NCBI GenBank assembly: GCA_016928755.1
Contig: JAFGKB010000235.1
Location: 1 to 12,087 of the forward strand
Length of the DNA stretch: 12,087 nt
Direction: 5' to 3'
Origin: Anaerolineae bacterium
GTDB lineage: Bacteria > Chloroflexota > Anaerolineae > B4-G1 > SLSP01
A program made the position numbers and the translations under genes. Numbering within the stretch: the stretch's first letter is position 1; each line of letters opens with the position of its first letter. A model generated the notes under the pieces. It made no database searches and was not told the origin of the DNA. It saw only the letters and a list, made by a program, of their open reading frames with translations. Of the stretch, positions 1 to 7,514 are shown one piece after another.

Positions 1-1748
1 TACGGCAACCGGGATCATCATTCAAGCCCTTTACCTATGTTACGTTCCTGGCGCAGGGCCATAATGCCGCGCATATGTTCCTCGATGTGCGCCAAGCGTT
101 TGATCAGGGAGCCGGCAAAGCGCCCTATGTGCCGGAGAACTACAGCCGCGATTATAAAGGCCCGGTGAGTATGCGTAATGCATTAGCTCGTTCGCTGAAT
201 ATTCCCGCGGTTGAAGCGATGTCCATCGCCGGTGTTGATAATGTAATCCGCACAGCCCATGAGATGGGCATTATGACCCTTGATAGAGGCTTGCAAGAAT
301 ACGGCCTGAGTCTAAGTCTGGGTGGTGGCGAGGTGCATTTAATTGACATGGTCTATGCATTCTCCGTTTTTGATAATAACGGCGTAATGTATGGTGAGCC
401 AATCCCTGATGAAGATACCCAACCTGGATTCCGCACTCTGGACCCCGTGTCAATTCTAAGGATCGAGGATCGCAACGGTAATATTATCTACGAATTCAGC
501 CAACCCTCCTCAACCCAGATTCTTGATCCCAGACTCGCTTATCTTATCACGGACATACTCTCTGACCGGCTGGCCCGTATCCCGGCTTTTGGCACACCGA
601 ATGCACTAGAACTCAGCCAGGAGCGACCGGCAGCCGCCAAGACAGGAACCACGAATGATTTTACGGATAACTGGACGATAGGGTTTACGCCCCAATATGT
701 AGCCGGGGTATGGATGGGCAATACCGACAGCCAACAGAAGATGATTAACACACCCGGCTCACGAGGGGCATCCTATATATGGCACGCTATTATGGAATAC
801 CTCCATAAAGAAGAACCGCTCATACCCTTTACCCGTCCCGAAGGTTTGGAAAATGTATCCGTGTGCGCTGTATCCGGCTTACTTCCCAACGGCAACTGCC
901 CGGTGCGCTCAGAGATCATGATACCGGAGACTAAACCTACCGAACAAGACCACATTCATCAAGTCTTCTTGGTGAACAGGGAGAGCGGTAAGTTGGCAAC
1001 GATTTACACCCCACCGGAGCTTGTAGAAGAGCGAGTATATGAAGTTTACCCGCCGGAAGCACAAGACTGGATTAACAGCCTGGAAGAAGATAAACGGCCG
1101 CCGGTTCCCCCCACAGAATACGACACAGTCTACGGCCCCAATCTGGCAGGAACCGAGGTAGTGGTTATCTCCCCCACAACCTATTCTTATGTTAATGGGG
1201 TTGTCCCTATCTGGGGTAACGCCAGGGGCGGTGATTTCGCTTTCTACAGATTGGTATTTGGTAGTGGACTTAATCCCACCGAGTGGGCACAGATTGGGCC
1301 AGACCACGGTGAGCAAATAGACCAGAACTTACTGGAGAATTTTGATACTACCGGGCTTGCAGATGGTTTATACACTGTACAACTCCAGGTTGTGGGACAC
1401 GACCAGAATAATGTACGGCAATCATCCATCCAACTCACAGTGGATAACGAACCGCCGAGAGTTGATTTGACTTACCCGCCAGACGGAGAAGAGTACGAAT
1501 ATGGCTTTGACGAATGGGTCAATATCAACGCTGAGGTCAACGACAACTACTCATTAGCCCGCGTTGAGTTCTACCAAAATGAGGAAGCGGAACCTTTTGA
1601 GGTCCGCACAGCAGCACCGTTTAATATTAACTGGATACTTAGAGGTCCTGGCCAATATAGCTTCCGGGTTGTTGTTTACGATGCAGCCGGAAATAAGGCT
1701 GAAGATGGCCCAGTAAGAATCACAGTTGTCCCCAAAGCAGAGCAATAA
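1..1748 (+). CDS. Class A penicillin-binding protein (PBP1A-type), 3' part
   Basis: This is the C-terminal part of a bifunctional peptidoglycan synthase, an extracytoplasmic, membrane-anchored enzyme that crosslinks cell-wall peptides. The frame is open to the left edge, so the start and the glycosyltransferase domain lie upstream; the ATG at 75 is internal. All three transpeptidase motifs are visible: SSFK (nucleophile Ser codon at 15-17, inside RQPGSSFKPF), SLN at 192-200, and KTGTT starting at 639. After the catalytic domain comes a short Cys-containing stretch (VCAVSGLLPNGNCP), a Pro/Glu-rich linker, then two Ig/FN3-like beta domains (about 1140-1440 and 1440-1735) ending in VVYDAAGNKAEDGPVRITVV. 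Such tails are common on Gram-positive-type and Chloroflexota PBPs and probably bind wall or partner proteins. It stops with TAA just before a terminator. The family call is very secure; the exact paralogue is not. Confidence 0.95.
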   Translation, partial: RQPGSSFKPFTYVTFLAQGHNAAHMFLDVRQAFDQGAGKAPYVPENYSRDYKGPVSMRNALARSLNIPAVEAMSIAGVDNVIRTAHEMGIMTLDRGLQEYGLSLSLGGGEVHLIDMVYAFSVFDNNGVMYGEPIPDEDTQPGFRTLDPVSILRIEDRNGNIIYEFSQPSSTQILDPRLAYLITDILSDRLARIPAFGTPNALELSQERPAAAKTGTTNDFTDNWTIGFTPQYVAGVWMGNTDSQQKMINTPGSRGASYIWHAIMEYLHKEEPLIPFTRPEGLENVSVCAVSGLLPNGNCPVRSEIMIPETKPTEQDHIHQVFLVNRESGKLATIYTPPELVEERVYEVYPPEAQDWINSLEEDKRPPVPPTEYDTVYGPNLAGTEVVVISPTTYSYVNGVVPIWGNARGGDFAFYRLVFGSGLNPTEWAQIGPDHGEQIDQNLLENFDTTGLADGLYTVQLQVVGHDQNNVRQSSIQLTVDNEPPRVDLTYPPDGEEYEYGFDEWVNINAEVNDNYSLARVEFYQNEEAEPFEVRTAAPFNINWILRGPGQYSFRVVVYDAAGNKAEDGPVRITVVPKAEQ

Positions 1749-1776
1749 AACTTCACCACAGGACATATCGTAAGAT

Positions 1777-1808
1777 AAAAAAAGCCCCCGAGCAATACAA
1801 GGGGGCTT
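1777..1808 (-). terminator. Intrinsic terminator, possibly bidirectional
   Basis: AAGCCCCC (1782-1789) pairs perfectly with GGGGGCTT (1801-1808) around an 11-nt loop. Read on the minus strand, the stem runs into seven T (1777-1783), a textbook terminator for the DUF211 gene that stops at 1841. On the plus strand the following bases are only moderately A/T-rich, but the stem also sits 33 nt after the PBP stop codon and may end that transcript too. Confidence 0.85.
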
Positions 1809-1840
1809 AATATTTGAACAACTAATTGCTTTCCCAAACT

Positions 1841-2128
1841 TTAATCCTGGGGTGTAATAACGTCTTCAACCAAGCGTTTACCAGCAGCCACCTCATCAAT
1901 GGAGTGAATAGCACCCCCATTATCCTGAATAATAGCAACCAGCGCATCATAAGGCAATTGAGAACCCTCAATCGTGATTTTGGCATTTTCAACCTTGCGG
2001 TCAATCTCATAAATAGAAATATTCACACCATCAACCCCTTGGACATCGGCCAGTGTCTGTGATAACTCCACAATACTGGGGTCCATAGGTTTTAAAACAT
2101 CCAACACCAAACGTCTCAATCCTCCCAT
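1841..2128 (-). CDS. DUF211 family protein
   Basis: This is a 95-residue protein with the hallmarks of DUF211 (Pfam PF02680): RRLVLDVLKP near the N terminus, then SIVELSQTLADVQGVDGVNI, ITIEG, and the C-terminal GGAIHSIDEVAAGKR followed by a TPQD ending. The family is a small ferredoxin-like fold found mainly in archaea and patchily in bacteria; its biochemical role is not established. The sequence is acidic and full length for the family. The ATG at 2126-2128 is chosen because an in-frame TGA lies just upstream; an AGGAG stands 13 nt before it, rather far. The adjacent upstream gene on the same strand is a Ca2+-type P-ATPase, but a strong terminator and a separate promoter lie between them, so this gene is probably its own transcription unit with a long leader. 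Confidence 0.9.
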   Translation of the reverse strand: MGGLRRLVLDVLKPMDPSIVELSQTLADVQGVDGVNISIYEIDRKVENAKITIEGSQLPYDALVAIIQDNGGAIHSIDEVAAGKRLVEDVITPQD

Positions 2129-2450
2129 TGCTCTTCAACTACTCCTTTCAAATTTAACTAACTAATGAAGCACAACAAAGACGGCAACATAATGTTGCCG
2201 TCCTGAAACAACAAAGATATATAGGCATATACATGCCTATGAGTAGACAGAATAGTGACCAGGATAGCTTTAAGTAAAGCTGAGTCCCCCATACAGTTAT
2301 GAGGTTACTACATTTATCAAGTGCAAAACAGCCTAAGCTATCAAACTTACGGACTGATAGCGGGCATAAGTCATCACCTGATAAATCACTATCTCCAGGA
2401 GGCTCGTCCACGGCCTTATATCGCTCCTTTATTCTAAAATTCTACAACTG
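2129..2450 (-). promoter_or_regulatory. Long structured leader of the DUF211 gene (candidate attenuator)
   Basis: This stretch has no convincing gene. Read on the minus strand from the promoter at 2457-2462, the RNA would contain perfect inverted repeats in order: GCTATCA/TGATAGC (2337-2343 with 2355-2361), AGCTTTA/TAAAGCT (2266-2281), ATAGGCAT/ATGCCTAT (2221-2240), then a terminator-like hairpin (2180-2202) and the DUF211 ribosome binding site. A leader of about 320 nt ending in such a hairpin fits a riboswitch or other attenuator. I could not match it to a known class (M-box, yybP-ykoY, NiCo, fluoride, cobalamin and T-box hallmarks are absent or unconvincing). Confidence 0.4.
2171..2202 (-). 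terminator. Terminator-like hairpin just upstream of the DUF211 gene
   Basis: GACGGCAAC (2180-2188) and GTTGCCGTC (2194-2202) form a 9-bp perfect stem with a 5-nt loop. On the minus strand it is followed by TTTGTTGTG, a moderate U-rich run. It lies about 52 nt before the DUF211 start and far downstream of the ATPase terminator, so its most natural role is conditional termination in the DUF211 leader. A plain terminator for an unrecognised small RNA is the alternative. Confidence 0.5.
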
Positions 2451-2456
2451 ATTTCC

Positions 2457-2486
2457 ATTATAACCGATTTTGCGATTTATAAAAGG
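2457..2486 (-). promoter_or_regulatory. Putative promoter of the DUF211 transcription unit
   Basis: A perfect minus-strand -10 hexamer TATAAT occupies 2457-2462. The -35 at the right distance (CTTTTA or CCTTTT, about 2480-2486) is poor. Its position just after the ATPase terminator on the same strand supports a separate transcription unit starting near 2450. Confidence 0.4.
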
Positions 2487-2504
2487 CCGGTGCAAAAGTC
2501 AACT

Positions 2505-2542
2505 AAAAACCGGGTTATGGCTTAAGCTATAACCCGGTTTTT
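2505..2542 (-). terminator. Strong terminator of the P-type ATPase gene
   Basis: AAAAACCGGGTTAT (2505-2518) pairs with ATAACCCGGTTTTT (2529-2542), a perfect 14-bp stem that can extend by three more pairs (one a G-U) to a TTAA loop. The A/T ends give a T-run on either strand. It lies 30 nt past the ATPase stop codon and separates that gene from the DUF211 unit. Confidence 0.85.
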
Positions 2543-2572
2543 ATAAAAATGTTAGAAGCTGTTAGATTAAGA

Positions 2573-5359
2573 TTATTGAGCCATACGGCGCGTGACCGCC
2601 TTATAGATCTCAGCAGCAACCGAGGGCACCAATGTCAACGGTAAAACCAAGAGCCATTCATTAAATGTAAGTGGGATAGTGTTAAATATGGGTTGGAAAA
2701 AGGGAACGTAAACTACCATCATCAACAAAAGTACAGAGAATCCCACCGCGTATTGCATCCACTTATTGGAGAACAAGCCCAACTTGAAGAGGGGATAGCG
2801 CTCTGAACGGGATGTATAAGCACGGAAAAGCTCGGAGAGAACCAAGGTGACGAATGCCAGGGTCTCAGCCGTAGCAATAGGATCAGTGCCGGTTGCAAGG
2901 GCAAAAGCAGTACCACGAGAATAAGCTAAGAGCACTGCAGCGGTAATAGCGATGGTTTGAACAACAACACCGCTAATCATCTCGCGGTTGATAACCGGCT
3001 CATCGGGAGGACGAGGTGGACGTTCCATAATGTCAGGGTCGCCTTTTTCCAAACCTAACGCCAGGGCCGGGGCACCGTCACTCAACAGGTTTAACCAAAG
3101 AAGCTGAATCGCCGTCAGCGGAACAGGCCAACCCAAGAGCGCAGCGATAAAGAGAATGGCAATCTCGGCCATATTACAAGAGAGCAGGAAGTAGACAAAC
3201 TTGCGGATGTTGGAGTAGATAACGCGGCCTTGCTCAATAGCACTGACGATGGACACGTAGTTATCATCGGTAAGTACCATGTCGGCAGTTTGCTTAGAGA
3301 CATCGGTACCGGTAATACCCATTGCCACACCAATATCGGCACGTTTGAGAGCCGGGGCATCGTTAACACCATCACCGGTCATTGCCACGACGTTATTGCG
3401 AGAACGTAACGCTTCCACAATACGCACCTTATGGTGAGGGGCTACGCGGGCGAAGACATCCACATTATCAATCACTTTATTAAGTTGCTCATCGTCCATC
3501 TCCTCCAGCTCTTTACCGGAGATTACCTGGTGGTTCGGACGCAAGATGCCAATTTCACGAGCGATAGCAGCCGCCGTAATCGCATAGTCACCGGTCACCA
3601 TCACCGTGCGCAAGCCAGCACCCAGAGCTTTCTTAACAGCAGGGACGATCTCTGGCCGGGCAGGGTCAATCATACCCATCAGGCCCATAAAGACCAGGTC
3701 TTGCTCAACATCCTCAGGTTTAGGCTCAGGGGGGACCTCTGAAAGCGGACGATAAGCTACTGCTAACACACGGAGAGCTTGAGAAGCCATCTCCGCATTG
3801 GCCTCAGAGATAGTTTGCTGATGGACCGCAGACATCTCTACCACACCCTCAGCAGTAGCGATATGGGTACAACGGTCTAGTACCAGGTCCGGTGCACCTT
3901 TGACAATCGCGATGTAACCCTGATGATCCCCACTTATAGGAGCAGGGTTATGGCCGCCATCAATATGCAGATCGTGGATGGTGGTCATGCGCTTGCGCTC
4001 GGAGTCAAAGGGAATCTCAGCCACACGGGGGAAGGATTCTTCTAGCTTGTTACGCCACATGCCGGCCTTGGCAGCCGCGACGACCATAGAACCTTCTGTC
4101 GGGTCACCGATCATCCGGTAGCCATCACCACCGTTTTCTTTTTCCAATAGGGCATCATTACACAGCGTGCTACCCCACAAAACATTTTCGAGGATTTTAT
4201 GCTGTGTGACCTCGACATCCTGGCCATCCAGTGTAAATGTACCTTCAGGATTATAGCCTTTCCCGGTTACAGCATATTCACCATCGGCCACCCAAACGCG
4301 GGTAACGGTCATCTGATTTTGGGTCAGGGTCCCGGTTTTATCCGAGCAAATAACAGTGGCAGAGCCTAGGGTCTCAACAGCGGGTAAACGCCGGATTAAG
4401 GCATGCCGCTTGACCATTTCCTGCATACCTAGAGCCAAGCAAATGGTCACAACCGCAGGTAAACCTTCCGGTACAGCAGCTATAGCCAAGCTGATGGCGA
4501 TCATAAAGAAATCGGCAACATCATCCAGCGTAAGCGCATCACCCACTAACAAAGGACGGGCGACGCTGACGACAAATACCAAACCACAGATAATCAGGCT
4601 ACCGATACCCAGGGACTTGCCGACATCATCCAACTTACGTTGGAGGGGTGTCTGCTCATCTTCCACAGATTGAATCATCTCGGCAATGTGGCCCATTTCG
4701 GTTTGCATACCGGTGGCGATAACGACTCCGGTTGCACGCCCGTATGTCACAGTGGTGCTCATAAAGCCCAAATTACGGCGGTCGCCAAGACCGGCGTCCT
4801 CCGGTAGTACTTTGTTCGCGTACTTATTGACAGGCACCGACTCACCGGTAAGAGAAGCCTCTTCGATTTTCAGGTTCGCACTTTCGACAAACCGCAGGTC
4901 TGCCGGGACGATGCTACCGGCTTCCAAGATGACAACATCACCAGGAATCAGTTCACGAGCAGGGATAGTAACCCGGTGACCATCACGGAGTACCTGGGCA
5001 TCCGGGGCGGCCATCTTCTTCAAGGCCTCCAGAGCTTCTTCAGCTTTGCTTTCCTGGATTACGCCAATGGCAGCATTAAGCACCACAATGGCCATAATCA
5101 CGACAGCCTCAACCCAGTCCCCCATAGCCGCAGAGATAACTGCCGCCACCAGAAGAATGATGACCACGAAACCCTTTAACTGATCCAGTAGCCGCTCCCA
5201 AAAGGTCGTGGGGGGCTTTTCTTGTAGCTCATTATAACCATAAGTATCCAGGCGTTTTTGGGCCTCCGCAGTACTCAACCCTGCCTGAAGATCGGTATTG
5301 AGCGTCTGCACGGCTTCCTCTATGTTAAGCGCATGCCACTTCTGATCCAACTCGCTCAT
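2573..5359 (-). CDS. Cation-transporting P-type ATPase, Ca2+ type (P2A, SERCA/PMR1-like)
   Basis: This 928-residue membrane pump probably exports Ca2+ from the cytoplasm using ATP. It has the standard P2 layout: an N-terminal cation-ATPase domain, the LTGES actuator loop, the phosphorylation motif DKTGTLT (Asp340), a nucleotide-binding domain, and the TGDGVNDAPAL hinge. The M4 motif VPEGLP (Glu298) is typical of Ca2+ pumps. By alignment to SERCA from memory, the other Ca2+ ligands match: Asn729 and Glu732 in M5 (CNMAE), Asn757, Ser760 and Asp761 in M6 (NLLSD; Thr in SERCA), and Glu843 in M8 (SELFRAYTSRSE). The ATG has a strong AAGGAGG four to five bases upstream. It is divergent from the IclR-type regulator and followed by its own terminator. 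Substrate could also be Mn2+, or include H+ counter-transport; Ca2+ is best supported. Confidence 0.93.
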   Translation of the reverse strand: MSELDQKWHALNIEEAVQTLNTDLQAGLSTAEAQKRLDTYGYNELQEKPPTTFWERLLDQLKGFVVIILLVAAVISAAMGDWVEAVVIMAIVVLNAAIGVIQESKAEEALEALKKMAAPDAQVLRDGHRVTIPARELIPGDVVILEAGSIVPADLRFVESANLKIEEASLTGESVPVNKYANKVLPEDAGLGDRRNLGFMSTTVTYGRATGVVIATGMQTEMGHIAEMIQSVEDEQTPLQRKLDDVGKSLGIGSLIICGLVFVVSVARPLLVGDALTLDDVADFFMIAISLAIAAVPEGLPAVVTICLALGMQEMVKRHALIRRLPAVETLGSATVICSDKTGTLTQNQMTVTRVWVADGEYAVTGKGYNPEGTFTLDGQDVEVTQHKILENVLWGSTLCNDALLEKENGGDGYRMIGDPTEGSMVVAAAKAGMWRNKLEESFPRVAEIPFDSERKRMTTIHDLHIDGGHNPAPISGDHQGYIAIVKGAPDLVLDRCTHIATAEGVVEMSAVHQQTISEANAEMASQALRVLAVAYRPLSEVPPEPKPEDVEQDLVFMGLMGMIDPARPEIVPAVKKALGAGLRTVMVTGDYAITAAAIAREIGILRPNHQVISGKELEEMDDEQLNKVIDNVDVFARVAPHHKVRIVEALRSRNNVVAMTGDGVNDAPALKRADIGVAMGITGTDVSKQTADMVLTDDNYVSIVSAIEQGRVIYSNIRKFVYFLLSCNMAEIAILFIAALLGWPVPLTAIQLLWLNLLSDGAPALALGLEKGDPDIMERPPRPPDEPVINREMISGVVVQTIAITAAVLLAYSRGTAFALATGTDPIATAETLAFVTLVLSELFRAYTSRSERYPLFKLGLFSNKWMQYAVGFSVLLLMMVVYVPFFQPIFNTIPLTFNEWLLVLPLTLVPSVAAEIYKAVTRRMAQ

Positions 5360-5408
5360 GAAACCTCCTTAAACATAAATCATTATTTCAATGGAACTTC
5401 AAGGGTTA

Positions 5409-5417
5409 ATTTTAGCA
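5409..5417 (-). promoter_or_regulatory. Putative extended -10 promoter of the P-type ATPase
   Basis: On the minus strand, TGC precedes TAAAAT (5409-5414), giving an extended -10 with no recognisable -35. Transcription would start near 5402, leaving a leader of about 43 nt that includes the strong ribosome binding site. A second minus-strand TATAAT lies in the palindrome (5487-5492) and is the alternative. Confidence 0.4.
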
Positions 5418-5465
5418 CACTCTGCGCGACACGCTAGTTAACGAAGACTACACTATCTATGCAAC

Positions 5466-5494
5466 TTGCCAATAAGTATATTATCCATTATACT
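5466..5494 (+). promoter_or_regulatory. Promoter of the regulator-transporter operon
   Basis: TTGCCA (5466-5471) and TATACT (5489-5494), 17 bp apart, each match consensus at five of six positions. The -10 lies in the left arm of the 40-bp palindrome and the start site would fall near its centre (about 5501), so a protein bound there should block RNA polymerase. A second plus-strand TATAAT is at 5509-5514 but lacks a good -35. Confidence 0.6.
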
Positions 5495-5520
5495 GGACTA
5501 TAGTCCGGTATAATGGATAA
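5481..5520. promoter_or_regulatory. 40-bp near-perfect palindrome, candidate operator
   Basis: The stretch is self-complementary over all 20 pairs except one (T at 5494 against G at 5507). The perfect inner core is GGACTATAGTCC (5495-5506). It contains a TATAAT on each strand (5509-5514 plus, 5487-5492 minus) and overlaps the regulator's promoter. Palindromes of this type upstream of a divergent IclR gene are usually its own operator. The length suggests two nested or adjacent dimer sites. Confidence 0.65.
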
Positions 5521-5542
5521 ATCATCGGGATTTTTAAATATC

Positions 5543-6760
5543 ATGAATTATGACCAACATGTGCCCGCCGCCGAGCGAACACTACAACTCTTGGAACTTT
5601 TGGCGGCCACACCAGAAGGGCTAACGGCCCAAGAGTTAAGCACTACACTGGATATCCCCCGTAGCGCGCTGTTTGCTTTGCTGAATACCCTTAAAGGGCT
5701 AGGCTATATAGAGCAAGCCCGCCCTCGGCATCCCTATCTTGCCGGGCCACGATTGCGAAATCTGCATCCGATGACGCCAACCAGCCACACCACCCTGATC
5801 CAGGCTTTTTATGAAGCGATAACCCATACGCCCCCGGAAGAGACCATCGCTCTGACGCTATTGAGTAACGACCGGGTATTTGTCCTCGCCGAGGCCCCGT
5901 GTCAGAAAACAGTGCGTACGGTTATGGATCCCGGAGAATATATGAACGCTGTAGAGAATCCCGCCGGATGGGTACTGCTTGCCGGGTTATCCGACGCAGA
6001 GCGACATCATAGGTTAAATCAGGAGATTACACCGGCACTACAAGAGCGATTGATGCAAGCCAAACATCAGGGGGCGGCACACGCACGTGGTAGAGACCAA
6101 CACCAGATCGCCGTACCGGTTTGCAGTAACGGGTATACCCCATCAGCAGCATTGTTGATGAGTATCCCGACTTTTCGCTGGAACCCGCAATATACAACAG
6201 ACCTGCTACAAAAGTTACGCGAGGTAGCAGCCCGTATTTCCCACCGGATGGGGGCCGTGACCTACCAGCCTTATGGCACGCACAATATGCAGGCTTTAGG
6301 CAGCAGTGTCTCTATGTCCACCCAAGAATTAGAGACGTTTCTCAGCGGTCCGTGGGCCGCTCGGCTGGCTTGTGTACGACCCGATGGCTCACCTCACGTG
6401 GTCCCAGTATGGTATGAGTGGCACCAGGACAAGTTCTTGGTAGTCGCCTGGCCGGGATCGGTATGGGCAAATTTCGTGCTACAGAATCCGGCGGTGGCGT
6501 TGACGATTGACGAACCCTGGCCCCCCTTAAGAAGGGTGCTTATCCGAGGCATGGCGCAACAACTCAACACGTTGGATTTACCGGAGGGCGAACCGGCACT
6601 CTACCAACGTTTGCAAGTACGTTACCTAGGAAAGACAGTCTCAGCCATAACAGACGGGCAGAGAATAGAACCCCAATGGACGGCTTTTGCCATCCCTCCC
6701 ACCCGGCTAATTGCACAGCGGGAGCGAACCAGAGAAACGAATGAAAGTCATACTGCATAA
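5543..6760 (+). CDS. IclR-type transcriptional regulator fused to a PPOX (flavin split-barrel) domain
   Basis: The first 250 residues are an IclR-family regulator: winged helix-turn-helix (AERTLQLLELLA, then LTAQELSTTLDIPRSALFAL at about 27-46, wing to 60), then a ligand-sensing domain (about 80-247, including NPAGWVLLAGLSDAE). After a short linker, residues 258-395 form a pyridoxamine-5'-phosphate-oxidase-like split barrel (RLACVRPDGSPHVVPVWYEW, NPAVALTID, VLIRGMAQ). Members of that fold bind FMN, F420, haem or PLP. IclR proteins normally end after the sensing domain, so the fusion is unusual. The ATG at 5543 is preferred; an in-frame ATG at 5513 would add ten residues but lies inside the palindrome, and neither has a good ribosome binding site. 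The 3' end overlaps the importer ATPase gene by 20 nt, tying it to that operon. Likely an autoregulator of the operon; repressor or activator is not decided. Confidence 0.9.
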   Translation: MNYDQHVPAAERTLQLLELLAATPEGLTAQELSTTLDIPRSALFALLNTLKGLGYIEQARPRHPYLAGPRLRNLHPMTPTSHTTLIQAFYEAITHTPPEETIALTLLSNDRVFVLAEAPCQKTVRTVMDPGEYMNAVENPAGWVLLAGLSDAERHHRLNQEITPALQERLMQAKHQGAAHARGRDQHQIAVPVCSNGYTPSAALLMSIPTFRWNPQYTTDLLQKLREVAARISHRMGAVTYQPYGTHNMQALGSSVSMSTQELETFLSGPWAARLACVRPDGSPHVVPVWYEWHQDKFLVVAWPGSVWANFVLQNPAVALTIDEPWPPLRRVLIRGMAQQLNTLDLPEGEPALYQRLQVRYLGKTVSAITDGQRIEPQWTAFAIPPTRLIAQRERTRETNESHTA

Positions 6761-7514
6761 CATTTCTAAAACCTTCAATGGCCGGGAAGCACCGCTCCCG
6801 GCACTAGCCCCGGTAACATTACATATCAAACCGGGTGAATTTATCTGTTTCTTGGGACCTAGTGGGTGCGGGAAGTCCACGTTGTTGCGCTTAATTGCCG
6901 ACCAGATCGAGCCAACTACCGGCCAAATTGTACTCGATGGCGACACCCCCACCAGCACCCGGCAACAGAAGGCTATCGCCTGGATGGCACAGAATCCCGC
7001 GCTCTTGCCCTGGCAAACGGTATTGGAAAACGTAAGGCTGCCCCTACAAATCAACCGGCAACACCAAAGGCCGGCCCCCACACCCCATGAGTTACTGGAT
7101 ATGATGGGCTTGATGGACTTTGCAAGCGCATATCCAGGCACACTATCCGGCGGGATGCAACAGCGGGTGGCACTGGCCCGGACACTGACCACCGGCGCGC
7201 CGCTCTGGCTAATGGATGAACCATTTGCAGCATTGGATGCACTGACCAGGGAGACGTTGACGGGAGAAGTCCTGCATCTATGGAAAAAGTTCCACCCCAC
7301 GGTGCTCTGGGTCACCCACGATATCACAGAAGCGGTACATCTTGCAGACCGGATCGTGGTAATGACGGCCCGTCCTGGACATATTCGCGGGATTGTGACA
7401 CTCTCACAACCCCGGCCACGGGATGAGACAACAATGGAGATCGCACAGAAGATACGGGAAGTGCGTCACTTACTCCGTAATCGAGAGCAACCTGTAACCG
7501 GAGAACCTACCTGA
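6741..7514 (+). CDS. ABC importer ATP-binding protein (nitrate/sulfonate/vitamin-precursor type)
   Basis: This 257-residue ATPase powers the importer encoded with the next two genes. Motifs: Walker A GPSGCGKST (39-47), Q-loop Gln84 in WMAQNPALLPWQT, signature LSGGMQQR (135-142), Walker B LWLMDEP (155-161), D-loop ALD, and switch His193 in WVTHD. It is of the SsuB/TauB/ThiZ subgroup, ending in a short C-terminal tail. The ATG at 6741 is chosen over an upstream TTG at 6711 because the protein then begins with the usual MKVILHNISKTF strand; it lies inside the end of the regulator gene (20-nt overlap), so translation is probably coupled. The stop overlaps the permease start by one base (TGATG at 7512-7516). 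Confidence 0.93.
   Translation: MKVILHNISKTFNGREAPLPALAPVTLHIKPGEFICFLGPSGCGKSTLLRLIADQIEPTTGQIVLDGDTPTSTRQQKAIAWMAQNPALLPWQTVLENVRLPLQINRQHQRPAPTPHELLDMMGLMDFASAYPGTLSGGMQQRVALARTLTTGAPLWLMDEPFAALDALTRETLTGEVLHLWKKFHPTVLWVTHDITEAVHLADRIVVMTARPGHIRGIVTLSQPRPRDETTMEIAQKIREVRHLLRNREQPVTGEPT

Noticed and set aside
909..1316. 135-codon minus-strand frame
   Set aside because: Antisense to the PBP C-terminal domains, no ribosome binding site or domain; a shadow.
2221..2420. M-box, yybP-ykoY or other known metal riboswitch in the DUF211 leader
   Set aside because: A GGAGATA-like stretch recalls the M-box, but the rest of that motif, and the GGGGAGTAG hallmark of yybP-ykoY, are not present.
2411..2489. 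CGGCCTT/AAGGCCG inverted repeat flanking the DUF211 promoter as transposon ends
   Set aside because: Only 7 bp, no target duplication and nothing transposase-like inside.
5360..5512. FMN or TPP riboswitch ahead of the importer operon
   Set aside because: Only about 40 nt of leader fit between the promoter and the start codon, with none of the conserved riboswitch blocks.
5513..5542. Upstream ATG at 5513 as the regulator start
   Set aside because: It lies inside the palindrome, about 12 nt from the predicted transcription start, with no ribosome binding site; the ATG at 5543 fits IclR N termini better, though not certainly.
6707..7327. 206-codon minus-strand frame
   Set aside because: It lies antisense to the importer ATPase with all its motifs intact; its Ser/Cys-rich translation has no recognisable domain.
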